DNA of 64,000 nt from Paenibacillus alginolyticus DSM 5050 = NBRC 15375 (GTDB lineage: Bacteria > Bacillota > Bacilli > Paenibacillales > NBRC-103111), in NCBI RefSeq assembly GCF_000422905.1, contig NZ_AUGY01000001.1:62001-126000 (forward strand). Direction: 5' to 3'. The notes under the pieces are model-generated. The model was not told where the DNA came from, ran no database searches, and saw only the letters and a list, made by a program, of their open reading frames with translations. Shown here piece after piece: positions 1 to 8,225 of this stretch (its first letter is position 1; each line of letters starts with the position of its first letter). The position numbers and the translations under genes are program-made.

Positions 1-349
1 CCAATAAAACCGTTGTCACGTTATCCAAGAGAGCTGAGCCAACTGCCGTTAATACGGATAATACGAGTAAAATACGCAAGGGATCTCCCTTCACAGCTTT
101 CGCGGCGCGAATGGCAACGAACTGAAAAACTCCTGTTTGATTCGTAATCCCTACGAGAATCATCATGCCAATAAGTAGAGTGATGGTCTCCCATTCGATA
201 TACTGTTGAAACACTTGGTGCACGTCTAGAATACCGGCAAATACCATGATCACAGCACCAAGTAAGGCGATGACCGCGCGATTGACTTTCTCAGAAATAA
301 TGAGCGCATACGTCACAATAAAAATAAGTAAGGCAATCCAAGTTAGCAT
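1..349 (-). CDS. SLC13/ArsB-NhaD-type ion permease, N-terminal part (runs off the window)
   Basis: Reading leftward from ATG at 349, about 116 residues are visible before the window edge. They start MLTWIALLIFIVTYALIIS and are strongly hydrophobic, with at least three membrane segments. The pattern (AVIALLGAVIMV, then ETITLLIGMMILVG, then LLDNVTTVLL) is that of the ion-transporter superfamily holding ArsB, NhaD and SLC13 carriers; the S-A-x-L-D-N-V-T-T stretch is typical of its first inverted repeat. A strong SD (GAGGAGG) precedes the start. The ion carried (arsenite, Na+/H+, dicarboxylate) cannot be told from this part. The leader upstream has its own terminator, so expression is probably attenuated. 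Confidence 0.8.
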   Translation of the reverse strand, partial: MLTWIALLIFIVTYALIISEKVNRAVIALLGAVIMVFAGILDVHQVFQQYIEWETITLLIGMMILVGITNQTGVFQFVAIRAAKAVKGDPLRILLVLSVLTAVGSALLDNVTTVLL

Positions 350-429
350 GTTTTCCTCCTCGCAGTAAGCTTTAGCTTGACTGACTTTGTAAGTAAAAAA
401 TAAGTTTTTAATCCAGGAGAACCCCAAAA

Positions 430-459
430 AACGCAAAAAGAAGCCTGCAGTGGCAGGCT
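430..459 (-). terminator. Intrinsic terminator inside the permease leader (possible riboswitch or attenuator)
   Basis: On the minus strand, AGCCTGC and GCAGGCT form a perfect 7-bp stem (459-442) with a four-base loop, followed by TTCTTTTTGCGTTTTTT. It lies about 30 nt after the predicted transcription start and about 80 nt before the ATG, so a transcript from the nearby promoter would stop here unless antitermination occurs. The RNA between start and hairpin includes CGG-AGAUCA-CCGG, which could be part of a small ligand-binding fold. Confidence 0.65.
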
Positions 460-491
460 CCTCCGGTGATCTCCGTATTGAATTATTTTTC

Positions 492-520
492 ATTATACGG
501 ACTGACTTCCGTTTTGTAAA
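492..520 (-). promoter_or_regulatory. SigmaA promoter for the leftward permease
   Basis: On the minus strand a -35 TTTACA (520-515) is separated by exactly 17 bp from a consensus -10 TATAAT (497-492). The start of transcription would be near 485, giving a leader of about 135 nt. Confidence 0.75.
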
Positions 521-535
521 TAAGAAGACTTGGAC

Positions 536-561
536 ATATCCCCATTCTGTAAGCATATACT
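536..561 (+). promoter_or_regulatory. Candidate sigmaE promoter of dacB
   Basis: ATATC (536-540), a 13-bp gap and CATATACT (554-561) fit the mother-cell sigmaE pattern (ATATT / CATACAAT). The same geometry occurs ahead of spoIVA in this window. dacB is sigmaE-controlled in B. subtilis. Confidence 0.5.
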
Positions 562-617
562 TGTACAAAGTTTTGTCTAGTTAAAAGGTACAAGTTCTTT
601 TGCGTAGGGGGAAAACG

Positions 618-1811
618 ATGAAGATAAAAGTCAGGTTTATCCTATTGTGGAGCGCGATCATTAGTTTACTGTGGGCGCCATTTGGACAAGTGGAGGCAGC
701 CCCGCCGAGCATCCGTACGAATGCTGTAGGTGCTTCCCTTATTGATGTGGAGTCAGGCCGTATCCTCTATAGTGAAAAAGGGGATACGCCTATGCGAATA
801 GCCAGCTTAACCAAAATCATGACCGCTATCATTGCGATTGAGCAAGGGAAATTGACGGATAAGGTCAAGGTTAGTAAAAATGCGTTCGGCAAAGAAGGTT
901 CCTCCATCTATTTAAAGCTTGGTGAAGAAATGCGTCTGCACGACATGCTGTACGGTCTCATGCTGCGCTCTGGAAATGATGCAGCTACCGCTATCGCCGA
1001 GCATATTGGAGGAAGTGTGGAAGGCTTCGTCTATTTGATGAATGAGAAGGCGAAGATGCTCGGTATGGATCATTCGCATTTCACCAATCCCTCTGGTCTC
1101 GATGAGGGAGAAGGTCATCGCGCTAGTCCGAACGATATGGCTAAGCTGACGGCTTATGCCCTGAAAAATACCGTATTTCAAGACATAGTTTCGACGAAAA
1201 TCAAGAAAGTACCGAACCCGAATGAAGCTTGGGATTACTCATGGCTTAACAAAAATAAGATGCTGTCTCTCTTCGAAGGTGCTGACGGGGTGAAAACAGG
1301 TTATACGAAGCTTGCCAAACGCTGCTTGGTCTCATCAGCCACCAGAAACGGTCAGCATCTAGCCGTTGTTACGCTCAATGATCCGGATGATTGGGGGGAT
1401 CATGCTCGGTTACTTCAATATGGCTTTAACAATTATCCGTTACAAACGATTGTTAAAAAGGGGGATGCCGTGGAGGGAACTCCTTGGGTTGCGGGGAGGA
1501 CGTTCTCCTATCCATTAGCTGAAGGTGAGGCAGCGCAGCTGACTCGTAAAGTAGCTCTAGTGGATCCTGCTTCTATGGAATACCGACTGGCAGAACGCGG
1601 GACGCTGCAATTTTCACTTAACCAGAAATTAATTCAAACCGTACCCATCTATGATTCAACAAGTCCGTTGCTGCAAACGACCAGTCAGTCTACTTTCTCC
1701 TTCAAAGAAGGTAAGGCGTATCAAGAAACATGGCTTTCACACTATGGTTATATTTGCAGATTACTAGTACAGAGCCTATTCACAGTCTCGGAATCACAAT
1801 GGGCGGATTAA
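618..1811 (+). CDS. dacB: Spore cortex D-alanyl-D-alanine carboxypeptidase (DacB/PBP5* type)
   Basis: A penicillin-binding DD-carboxypeptidase (peptidase S11) that trims peptidoglycan stem peptides; position before spmA/spmB points to the spore-cortex enzyme. The start is ATG 618 behind AGGGGG; an in-frame TTG at 600 lacks an SD. Of 397 residues, 1-27 are a signal peptide ending VEA. The three active-site motifs are intact: SLTK (Ser63, Lys66), SGN (118-120) and KTG (226-228). The C-terminal region (about 290-397) would be the usual beta-rich domain plus membrane-proximal tail. The last 30 residues (HYGYICRLLVQSLF...) look unusual for the family and could reflect a late frame change, but this cannot be shown here. 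Confidence 0.88.
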   Translation: MKIKVRFILLWSAIISLLWAPFGQVEAAPPSIRTNAVGASLIDVESGRILYSEKGDTPMRIASLTKIMTAIIAIEQGKLTDKVKVSKNAFGKEGSSIYLKLGEEMRLHDMLYGLMLRSGNDAATAIAEHIGGSVEGFVYLMNEKAKMLGMDHSHFTNPSGLDEGEGHRASPNDMAKLTAYALKNTVFQDIVSTKIKKVPNPNEAWDYSWLNKNKMLSLFEGADGVKTGYTKLAKRCLVSSATRNGQHLAVVTLNDPDDWGDHARLLQYGFNNYPLQTIVKKGDAVEGTPWVAGRTFSYPLAEGEAAQLTRKVALVDPASMEYRLAERGTLQFSLNQKLIQTVPIYDSTSPLLQTTSQSTFSFKEGKAYQETWLSHYGYICRLLVQSLFTVSESQWAD

Positions 1812-1830
1812 ACAGAACTTAATCTTAAAA

Positions 1831-1904
1831 TGCCTGTTTTGCTGAAGCAAAACTCAAGATTATGCTTACGATGCCAGTTTTGCTAAAGCAAAACTCTTAG
1901 GAGG
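1831..1904 (+). repeat. Two tandem hairpin repeat units ending in the spmA SD
   Basis: Two units share the core GTTTTGC-loop-GCAAAAC: stem 1836-1842/1847-1853 with loop TGAA, and stem 1876-1883/1888-1895 with loop TAAA. The second carries the flank TGCTTACGATGCC and is followed directly by TTAGGAGG, the spmA SD. The same flank-hairpin-SD order occurs before gpsA and before the small gene at 46682. Confidence 0.8.
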
Positions 1905-1913
1905 CCATTTGAT

Positions 1914-2513
1914 ATGGTGAATTGGATTTGGTTGTTTTTTATTGTCGCTGGGTTCGGCGTGGCAGCATTGAATGGAAACGTTGCAACTGTTACACAAGCA
2001 GCTTTTGATGGTGCTAAGAGTGGTGTAACGGTCTGCTTTGGATTAATTAGTGTGCTTGTCTTTTGGATGGGGATGATGCGGATAGCCGAAGATGCTGGTC
2101 TTCTTAATAAACTTGCGAGATTATTGCAGCCTGCGGTTCGGTTCTTATTTCCTAGTGTTCCTAAGAATCATCCGGCCATCGGTTATATCATGTCCAACAT
2201 GAGTGCCAATATCCTTGGGCTCGGGAACGCGGCCACTCCTATGGGAATTAAGGCGATGCAGGAGCTGCAAAAGTTGAATCCCGATAAAGACACGGCTAGC
2301 ACCGCTATGTGTACACTTTTAGCGCTTAACACTTCAAGCATTACACTTATTCCTACGACATTAATCGCCATTCGGATGAATTACAATTCTGTAAATCCTG
2401 CGGAAATCGTCGGCACCACTCTAATTGCTACTATCATTTCGACGGCCGCGGCTATTTTTGTGGATCGATGGTATCGAAGGTCACGCTCCCCCATCCCTCC
2501 TTTGAAAGGATGA
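1914..2513 (+). CDS. spmA: Spore maturation protein A
   Basis: A 199-residue polytopic membrane protein of the nucleoside-recognition (Gate) domain family that, with SpmB, is needed for full dehydration of the spore core in Bacillus. The sequence starts MVNWIWLFFIVAGFG and carries the family block GLGNAATPMGIKAMQEL around residues 100-117. ATG 1914 lies nine bases after AGGAGG. spmB begins 6 bp after the stop, so the pair is cotranscribed, and dacB lies upstream as in B. subtilis. The translation start region holds the hairpin repeat at 1831-1904. Confidence 0.93.
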   Translation: MVNWIWLFFIVAGFGVAALNGNVATVTQAAFDGAKSGVTVCFGLISVLVFWMGMMRIAEDAGLLNKLARLLQPAVRFLFPSVPKNHPAIGYIMSNMSANILGLGNAATPMGIKAMQELQKLNPDKDTASTAMCTLLALNTSSITLIPTTLIAIRMNYNSVNPAEIVGTTLIATIISTAAAIFVDRWYRRSRSPIPPLKG

Positions 2514-2519
2514 TTATGT

Positions 2520-3053
2520 ATGTATGCCTTCGTTTCGCTCATTTCTGCATGGGCAATCCCTATCATGATCGTCTTCATTCCTTTATACGCGGCCTATCGC
2601 AAGGTGCCGGTTTACGAATCGTTTGTTGACGGAGCTAAAGAGGGCTTTGATACAGCTATCAAAATCATTCCCCATCTAGTCGGTATGATGGTAGCCATAT
2701 CGGTTTTCCGTGCTTCCGGAGCGATGGATTTATTAATTGGCTGGATGCGTCCATTCTTTGAAAGCATCGGAGTTCCAACCGAAGTGCTGCCATTGGCCAT
2801 CCTGCGTCCGATAACTGGAGCGGGTTCGCTAGCTTTTACAACGGATCTTATCGAGCAGTTTGGCCCCGATTCTATGATTGGCCGCATCGCATCGACGGTT
2901 CAAGGAAGTACGGATACAACTTTATATGTGATAACGGTATATTTCGGCGCTATCGGCATTCGGAAGGCTGGTTATGCGCTAAAAGTAGGACTTATTTCTG
3001 ACCTTGTCGGCTTCGTTGCTTCCATCATCATTTGCTTTTTGGTATTCACTTAA
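2520..3053 (+). CDS. spmB: Spore maturation protein B
   Basis: A 177-residue membrane protein, partner of SpmA, also of the Gate-domain family. Hydrophobic segments run from residue 5 to the C-terminal SIIICFLVF. The conserved blocks RPITGAGSLAF (about 99-109) and GSTDTTLYVITVYFG (about 131-145) are those of the SpmB family. ATG 2520 follows GAAAGGA; an overlapping ATG at 2516 is in a different frame. It is tightly linked to spmA and closes the dacB-spmA-spmB group. Confidence 0.93.
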   Translation: MYAFVSLISAWAIPIMIVFIPLYAAYRKVPVYESFVDGAKEGFDTAIKIIPHLVGMMVAISVFRASGAMDLLIGWMRPFFESIGVPTEVLPLAILRPITGAGSLAFTTDLIEQFGPDSMIGRIASTVQGSTDTTLYVITVYFGAIGIRKAGYALKVGLISDLVGFVASIIICFLVFT

Positions 3054-3159
3054 ACGATTATTCCATCGTGTCTTGCAACCGATTAACAGTCTCAATATGT
3101 CTTCGCTCTTGAGATTTACATAGAACTCCGTTATCATTAGCTTGAGGTGAAAGCGGATC

Positions 3160-3906
3160 ATGGAAAGACTGCAAAAAGTATTAGCCGAAGCGGGTATCGC
3201 ATCCCGCCGGAAATGTGAAGAAATCATCCTAGCTGGACGTGTGCAGGTGAACGGCGAAGTCATCACTACGCTAGGTGTGAAAGTGAATACAGACGAGGAT
3301 GAAATTAAGGTCGATGGACGTACCATAGGTCAACAAAAGAAGATCTATGTCATTTTGAATAAGCCTAAGGGCGTTATTACAAGTGCTACGGACCCAGAGG
3401 GACGTAAAGTAGTTACGGACTTCTTGCCTGGGATTAGAGAACGCGTTTATCCAGTCGGACGATTGGATTATGATACGGAAGGGTTACTCCTTCTGACGAA
3501 TGACGGTGAATTTGCCCATTTACTCACGCATCCCAAACACCATGTGCCTAAAACTTATCAAGCCACTGTCAAAGGGGTACCGCACGGAACGTTATTAGAC
3601 AAGCTAAAAACGGGCATACAGTTAGAGGACGGCATGACGGCTCCTGCTGAGGTTGAATATGCGGATGTGAATATGGAGAAGAATGAGTCTATCGTCCAAA
3701 TTACGATCTACGAGGGCAGGAATCGACAAGTCAGACGTATGTTCGAGGCAATCAACTTTCCAGTGATCAAATTAAAACGAATTAAATTCGGTCCAATCTT
3801 TTTAACGGGCTTGCCAAGAGCCAAGTATCGTCACTTGACACCAAAAGAGGTTGAGGAGCTTAGGAACGAGGCTCTCAAGACACATAACGTTCAAAAAGGC
3901 CAATAA
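3160..3906 (+). CDS. rluB: Ribosomal large-subunit pseudouridine synthase B
   Basis: A 248-residue RsuA/RluB-family enzyme expected to convert a specific uridine of 23S rRNA to pseudouridine. An N-terminal S4 RNA-binding domain (about 1-60, MERLQKVLAEAGIASRRKCE) precedes the catalytic domain, with the motif GRLDYDTEGLLLLTNDG (catalytic Asp within GRLDYDTEG) and a later GRNRQVRRMFEA block. Start ATG 3160 is preceded by TGAGGTGA. In B. subtilis the homologue (ypuL) also lies just before resA. The stop codon is inside the terminator stem. Confidence 0.92.
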   Translation: MERLQKVLAEAGIASRRKCEEIILAGRVQVNGEVITTLGVKVNTDEDEIKVDGRTIGQQKKIYVILNKPKGVITSATDPEGRKVVTDFLPGIRERVYPVGRLDYDTEGLLLLTNDGEFAHLLTHPKHHVPKTYQATVKGVPHGTLLDKLKTGIQLEDGMTAPAEVEYADVNMEKNESIVQITIYEGRNRQVRRMFEAINFPVIKLKRIKFGPIFLTGLPRAKYRHLTPKEVEELRNEALKTHNVQKGQ

Positions 3907-3924
3907 GAATTGGCCTTCTTTTCG
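3896..3924 (+). terminator. Rho-independent terminator after rluB
   Basis: AAGGCCAAT (3896-3904) pairs perfectly with ATTGGCCTT (3909-3917), followed by CTTTT. The rluB stop codon overlaps the 5' arm. Confidence 0.85.
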
Positions 3925-3989
3925 TTATAATATAAGGTATAAACCTATGTGAAAAAACTAACATTGTTAAAAAGCGAAGGTGATTATAC

Positions 3990-4523
3990 GTGGGTCCAAA
4001 TAAGAAATGGGTACAGATTGGGATTTTTGCGATCGTGCTTATTATTGGCGTGTTTACCATTATTACGAATTTGTCGGCTTCTGACAGCAAGAAGTATCCC
4101 CAAACAGGTGATAAAGCGCCAAATTTCTCCTTAGTCGGATTAGATGGTAAAACGCATGAATTATCGGATTATAAAGGCAAACCAGTTTTGATTAATTTCT
4201 GGGGAACCTTTTGTCCGCCGTGCAAAGAAGAAATGCCTGCTCTCCAAAAGCAATATGATAAATGGAGCAAAGAAGGCGTGGTTTTCTTAGAGGTTAACGT
4301 TGATAAGAATAAAGTAACAGTTCAAAGCTTCATGGATCAGTATAAGTTGAATATGCCTGTGCTTCTAGATGCCAAAGAAGTCGTACGCAAACAGTATGGT
4401 GTCATGGACTATCCGACAACTTTCTTTATTGGAACAGACGGCAAAGTGAGCATCAAAAAAATCGGCCAGATGACTGAGACTTTTATCGATGAATCGATCG
4501 CTAAATTAGTTAACAAATCTTAA
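3990..4523 (+). CDS. resA: Thiol-disulfide oxidoreductase ResA
   Basis: A membrane-anchored thioredoxin-like protein (177 residues) that reduces apocytochrome c haem-binding cysteines on the outer face of the membrane. A single N-terminal anchor (about 8-26, IGIFAIVLIIGVFTII) is followed by the thioredoxin fold; the active site is CPPC in FWGTFCPPCKEEMP (about 70-83), with cis-Pro in DYPTTFFIG. GTG 3990 follows GAAGGTGA at good distance. It is the first gene of the resABCDE group, with a -10-like TATAAT at 3926-3931 but no clear -35. Confidence 0.93.
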   Translation: MGPNKKWVQIGIFAIVLIIGVFTIITNLSASDSKKYPQTGDKAPNFSLVGLDGKTHELSDYKGKPVLINFWGTFCPPCKEEMPALQKQYDKWSKEGVVFLEVNVDKNKVTVQSFMDQYKLNMPVLLDAKEVVRKQYGVMDYPTTFFIGTDGKVSIKKIGQMTETFIDESIAKLVNKS

Positions 4524-4558
4524 AATGAACGAATGCTTAAAGCTTTCAGGAGGTCATC

Positions 4559-6220
4559 ATGTTCTACAACACCAAATGCGATTGCGGGCATCAGAATCCC
4601 ACAGGCACTACGCTTTGTGAATCGTGTGGTAACCCGCTGATTGACACGGAGGGCAGAGATATACTCGAAATGCGATACGACGGTATGGCCCGTCGCTCTC
4701 AGAAATCGAATCCTTCTTTGCTGGATAAAGTCTGGAATTTCTTTTCCTCGGTTAAAATAGCGGTATGGATCATTATTTGGACGGTCGTCGCATCTGCCGT
4801 AGGCACTATTTTTCCGCAAGAAAATACGTTCTTAGATATGGATCCTGCCCAGTATTACTCGCAAAATTATGGTACACTGGGGACCATTTATCACTTTCTA
4901 GGATTCTCCCACACGTTTAGTTCATGGTGGTTCATCACGCTGCTATTTATGATTGGAACATCGCTAGTTATTTGTAGTTTGGATCGGGTGCTGCCGTTAT
5001 ATCGGGCGCTATCTAAGCAGCAAATTCGCAAGCACTTGAATTTTCTCACGAGACAGAAAGTGACACTTGTCACCGAACTGCCGCCCGGTACGGATGAGGA
5101 AGCATGGACCAATAAGCTTGGTGCGCTTCTGCGTAAGAAAAATTACCGTGTACATACAGATGGCACAGCGCTTCTAGCTGAGAAATACCGTTTTAGCCGC
5201 TGGGGGCCTTATATCAATCATATTGGTCTAATTATTTTTCTGATCGGTGTGTTAATGAGAAGCATTCCAGGCTGGCATATGGATGAGTACATGGGTATTC
5301 TGGAAGGGGAAACCAAGGCAATCCCGCACACTTCCTATTTCATCAAAAATGAAAAGTTCACGCTGGAGCTGTATGACGAGAAAGATTTGCCTGAAAGTAT
5401 TAAGGCTAAGGGGCAAATTGTCCCAAAAACCTATGAAACTAAGGCAGTTTTGTACCATTGTTCAGCGAATTGTGAGGATTCCTCCAAAGAACCGGTACTT
5501 ACCGAAGTGCATAAAGAAAACATCATCGTGAATCATCCACTAGATTACAAAGGACTTCAAGCTTATCAATTCGATTATAAATCTACACCAATGCTCATCT
5601 CCGTGAAGCCTACACTTAGCAATCCCGCAACAGGTGAGTCTTATGGAAGCTTTGAATTGCCGATGAATAATCCTAAGGATGAATATCAAGTGGGTCCTTA
5701 CAAGCTGACGCTGAAAGGGTATTTCCCCGAGTTTGGTCTTGAAAAGGGACAGCCCATCAGCAAGTCGAATGAGCCCAAAGCACCTGCATTTATATTTAGC
5801 ATCACAGGTCCCGATCTAGCAGCTAACGGTGTACCTTACTTGTACTTCCCAAGACAAATAGATAAAGAAACGTTCTCTCAAGATACAATTAACGGCCCAA
5901 TCAGCCAAAAGCTGAAGCTCGCTGTCGGCTCCATGGAAGGTGTTCAATTTGCTAATTATACGACCTATTTGAACATTCGCGTAGACAAGGCAATGCCCTA
6001 TATCTGGGTAGGATCTGCGATATTCATGATTGGTGTGATTATGGGCTTCTATTGGCAGCATCGCCGCATCTGGATTCGAATTGATAGCGGGAAGCTAACT
6101 TTGGGCGGTCATACGAATAAGAACTGGTTTGGCCTTCGAAATGAAGTAGCAGCAGCACTCAAGAAGAACGATATAGATGTTTCACCGAAATCATTAGATA
6201 TTGGAGGAGACCAGGGGTGA
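4559..6220 (+). CDS. resB: Cytochrome c biogenesis protein ResB
   Basis: The 553-residue Ccs1/ResB component of the system II haem-delivery complex. An N-terminal zinc-ribbon-like segment (Cys pairs in TKCDCGHQNP and LCESCGNP, residues 6-25) precedes membrane helices near 65-85, 120-140 and 220-240, a large extracytoplasmic region, and a last helix near 490-510 (YIWVGSAIFMIGVIMGFYW). This is the B. subtilis layout. ATG 4559 follows TCAGGAGG. resC overlaps its stop by 4 bp, so the two subunits are translationally coupled. Confidence 0.93.
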   Translation: MFYNTKCDCGHQNPTGTTLCESCGNPLIDTEGRDILEMRYDGMARRSQKSNPSLLDKVWNFFSSVKIAVWIIIWTVVASAVGTIFPQENTFLDMDPAQYYSQNYGTLGTIYHFLGFSHTFSSWWFITLLFMIGTSLVICSLDRVLPLYRALSKQQIRKHLNFLTRQKVTLVTELPPGTDEEAWTNKLGALLRKKNYRVHTDGTALLAEKYRFSRWGPYINHIGLIIFLIGVLMRSIPGWHMDEYMGILEGETKAIPHTSYFIKNEKFTLELYDEKDLPESIKAKGQIVPKTYETKAVLYHCSANCEDSSKEPVLTEVHKENIIVNHPLDYKGLQAYQFDYKSTPMLISVKPTLSNPATGESYGSFELPMNNPKDEYQVGPYKLTLKGYFPEFGLEKGQPISKSNEPKAPAFIFSITGPDLAANGVPYLYFPRQIDKETFSQDTINGPISQKLKLAVGSMEGVQFANYTTYLNIRVDKAMPYIWVGSAIFMIGVIMGFYWQHRRIWIRIDSGKLTLGGHTNKNWFGLRNEVAAALKKNDIDVSPKSLDIGGDQG

Positions 6221-7473
6221 ATGTTAACTCACTGAGCAGTACCTTTTTACTTATAGCTTTTTTCGTTTACCTCGTGGCATTTTTGTTGTTTGTCCTCTCG
6301 ATAACCGGCAGGAAATGGAGTAACCGGGATCCAGAACAACATACGAAGCGTTGGGGCTTCGTTGCTTTCATTGCTTCCGTAGTTGGATTTGCGTGCCATG
6401 TGACTTTCTTTTTTACCAGATGGGCGGAAGGTAATCATATCCCGACATCGAATATGTACGAATTCATGACCTTTCTAGGTATGATGATCATGTTTGCCTT
6501 CTTGATCGTGTATCTCATTTATCGCACGCCTGTCCTTGGTGTGTTCGCATTACCCATTGGCTTTATCATCATCGCATATGCATCTGTTTTCCCAAGTGAA
6601 GTACAACCCTTAATTCCGGCGTTGCAAAGTTACTGGCTTAAGATCCATGTAACTACAGCAGCTACAGGAGAAGCTTTCTTCGGAGTCGGCTTTGCCGGCG
6701 GACTGATGTATCTGCTCCGTGCTGTCGATTACAAAGGTACGTCCAAAGTGGATAAGCGAGAACAAAAAGGCGTGGAGCTTACGATCTTTTTCATTCTGAT
6801 GTTAATCGCCTTCATTGCTTCCATCTTTACTTTTAATGGTTCTGGCTATAAAGCCGTTTTCTCCAAAGAAGTTATCACAATCAATGCAGGCCAAGAAGAA
6901 ACGAGCATTCAGAAAGAAACTTATGTATTGCCTCCAATCGTGAAGCCTTATGATACAAAGCTCGAAGAAATGAAGCCATTCTTGGGCATGTCGGAACCTT
7001 TATTCACAGCTCCATCTTGGATGGAAGGTGCAAGTGCAGGGCGCAAGTTGAATACGGTCATTTGGTCGATACTTGGTGGACTTCTGCTCTATGGACTCGC
7101 ACGTGTTGTTGCACGTAAGCCGATTGGAGCAGCGATAGGACCCATCGTCAAAGGAATGGACCCGGAGGATCTGGATGAAATCAGCTATCGTGCCATTGCG
7201 ATCGGTTATCCGATTTTCACATTAGGCGCATTGATTTTTGCGATGATTTGGGCGCAAGAAGCATGGGGCCGTTTCTGGGGTTGGGATCCCAAAGAAGTTT
7301 GGGCCTTAATTACTTGGTTGTTCTACGCGGTGTTCTTGCATCTACGTCTCTCCAAGGGCTGGCAAGGCAAGAAATCTGCTTGGTTGACTGTAATTGGATT
7401 TATTGTTGTTATGTTTACTTTAGTTGGTGTGAACCTTGTCATTGCAGGTCTTCACTCCTATGCAGGTGTATAA
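6217..7473 (+). CDS. resC: Cytochrome c biogenesis protein ResC (CcsA)
   Basis: A 418-residue polytopic protein, the CcsA partner of ResB; the pair handles haem and ligates it to apocytochromes. The tryptophan-rich WWD-type motif WGRFWGWDPKEVWALITW (about 349-366) is present, and conserved histidines occur in the helices (KIHVTTA, FLHLRL, AGLHSYAGV). GTG 6217 overlaps the resB stop (GTGA). It is slightly longer than the B. subtilis protein because of a loop at about 215-260. Confidence 0.92.
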   Translation: MNVNSLSSTFLLIAFFVYLVAFLLFVLSITGRKWSNRDPEQHTKRWGFVAFIASVVGFACHVTFFFTRWAEGNHIPTSNMYEFMTFLGMMIMFAFLIVYLIYRTPVLGVFALPIGFIIIAYASVFPSEVQPLIPALQSYWLKIHVTTAATGEAFFGVGFAGGLMYLLRAVDYKGTSKVDKREQKGVELTIFFILMLIAFIASIFTFNGSGYKAVFSKEVITINAGQEETSIQKETYVLPPIVKPYDTKLEEMKPFLGMSEPLFTAPSWMEGASAGRKLNTVIWSILGGLLLYGLARVVARKPIGAAIGPIVKGMDPEDLDEISYRAIAIGYPIFTLGALIFAMIWAQEAWGRFWGWDPKEVWALITWLFYAVFLHLRLSKGWQGKKSAWLTVIGFIVVMFTLVGVNLVIAGLHSYAGV

Positions 7474-7510
7474 ATCATTCGAACTTAATTAGATAAGGAT
7501 GTGAAGCCGG

Positions 7511-8224
7511 GTGGAAATGAAAGCTAGCATACTCGTTGTTGATGATGAGGAACGCATTCGTCGACTACTCAGAATGTATTTGGAAAAAGAGGGCTATATC
7601 ATTGAAGAAGCAGAAGACGGTGAGACAGCGCTTCGGATGGCCACTGAAACGGACTATGACTTAGTGCTGCTCGATGTGATGCTGCCAGGTATTGATGGAA
7701 TTGAAGTTTGCGCACGGCTTCGACAAGTGAAGTCCACGCCTGTCATTATGTTGACCGCCAAAGGCGAAGAGACGAATCGAGTTAGCGGATTTGAAGTTGG
7801 TGCAGATGACTATGTCGTTAAACCGTTCTCTCCACGCGAAGTCATCTACCGGGTTAAAGCGATTCTGCGCCGTTCGTCGGCGACAGCGTACTTGTCCAAA
7901 GATGCGAGTTCGAGCAATAATATCGTATTTCCTAACCTAATTATCGAACACGATGCGCATCGTGTAACCGCAGGAGGCCAGGAAGTAGCATTGACTCCGA
8001 AGGAATATGAGCTGCTGCACTATTTGGCCGTTTCTCCGGATAAAGTGTTCTCTCGTGAGGAACTGCTCAAGGACGTTTGGAATTACGAATTTTTTGGAGA
8101 CCTACGTACCGTAGATACTCATGTAAAAAGACTCCGTGAAAAATTAAACAAAGTATCCCCGGATGCTGCGGCAATGATCACGACCGTATGGGGAGTAGGC
8201 TATAAGCTAGAGGTGCCCAAATAA
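7511..8224 (+). CDS. resD: Response regulator ResD
   Basis: An OmpR/PhoB-type regulator of 237 residues. The receiver domain (1-120) has the acidic pair DDEE, phosphoacceptor Asp in LVLLDVMLPG (about residue 55) and Lys in VVKPFSP (about 105). The winged-helix DNA-binding domain (about 140-235) ends GVGYKLE. In B. subtilis ResD drives respiration and anaerobic genes, including resABC. GTG 7511 and ATG 7517 are both possible starts. It lies 37 bp after resC and 1 bp before resE. Confidence 0.92.
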   Translation: MEMKASILVVDDEERIRRLLRMYLEKEGYIIEEAEDGETALRMATETDYDLVLLDVMLPGIDGIEVCARLRQVKSTPVIMLTAKGEETNRVSGFEVGADDYVVKPFSPREVIYRVKAILRRSSATAYLSKDASSSNNIVFPNLIIEHDAHRVTAGGQEVALTPKEYELLHYLAVSPDKVFSREELLKDVWNYEFFGDLRTVDTHVKRLREKLNKVSPDAAAMITTVWGVGYKLEVPK

Positions 8225-8225
8225 A

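Noticed and set aside
3949-4134. 61-residue frame overlapping the start of resA
   Set aside because: Out of frame with resA; no SD.
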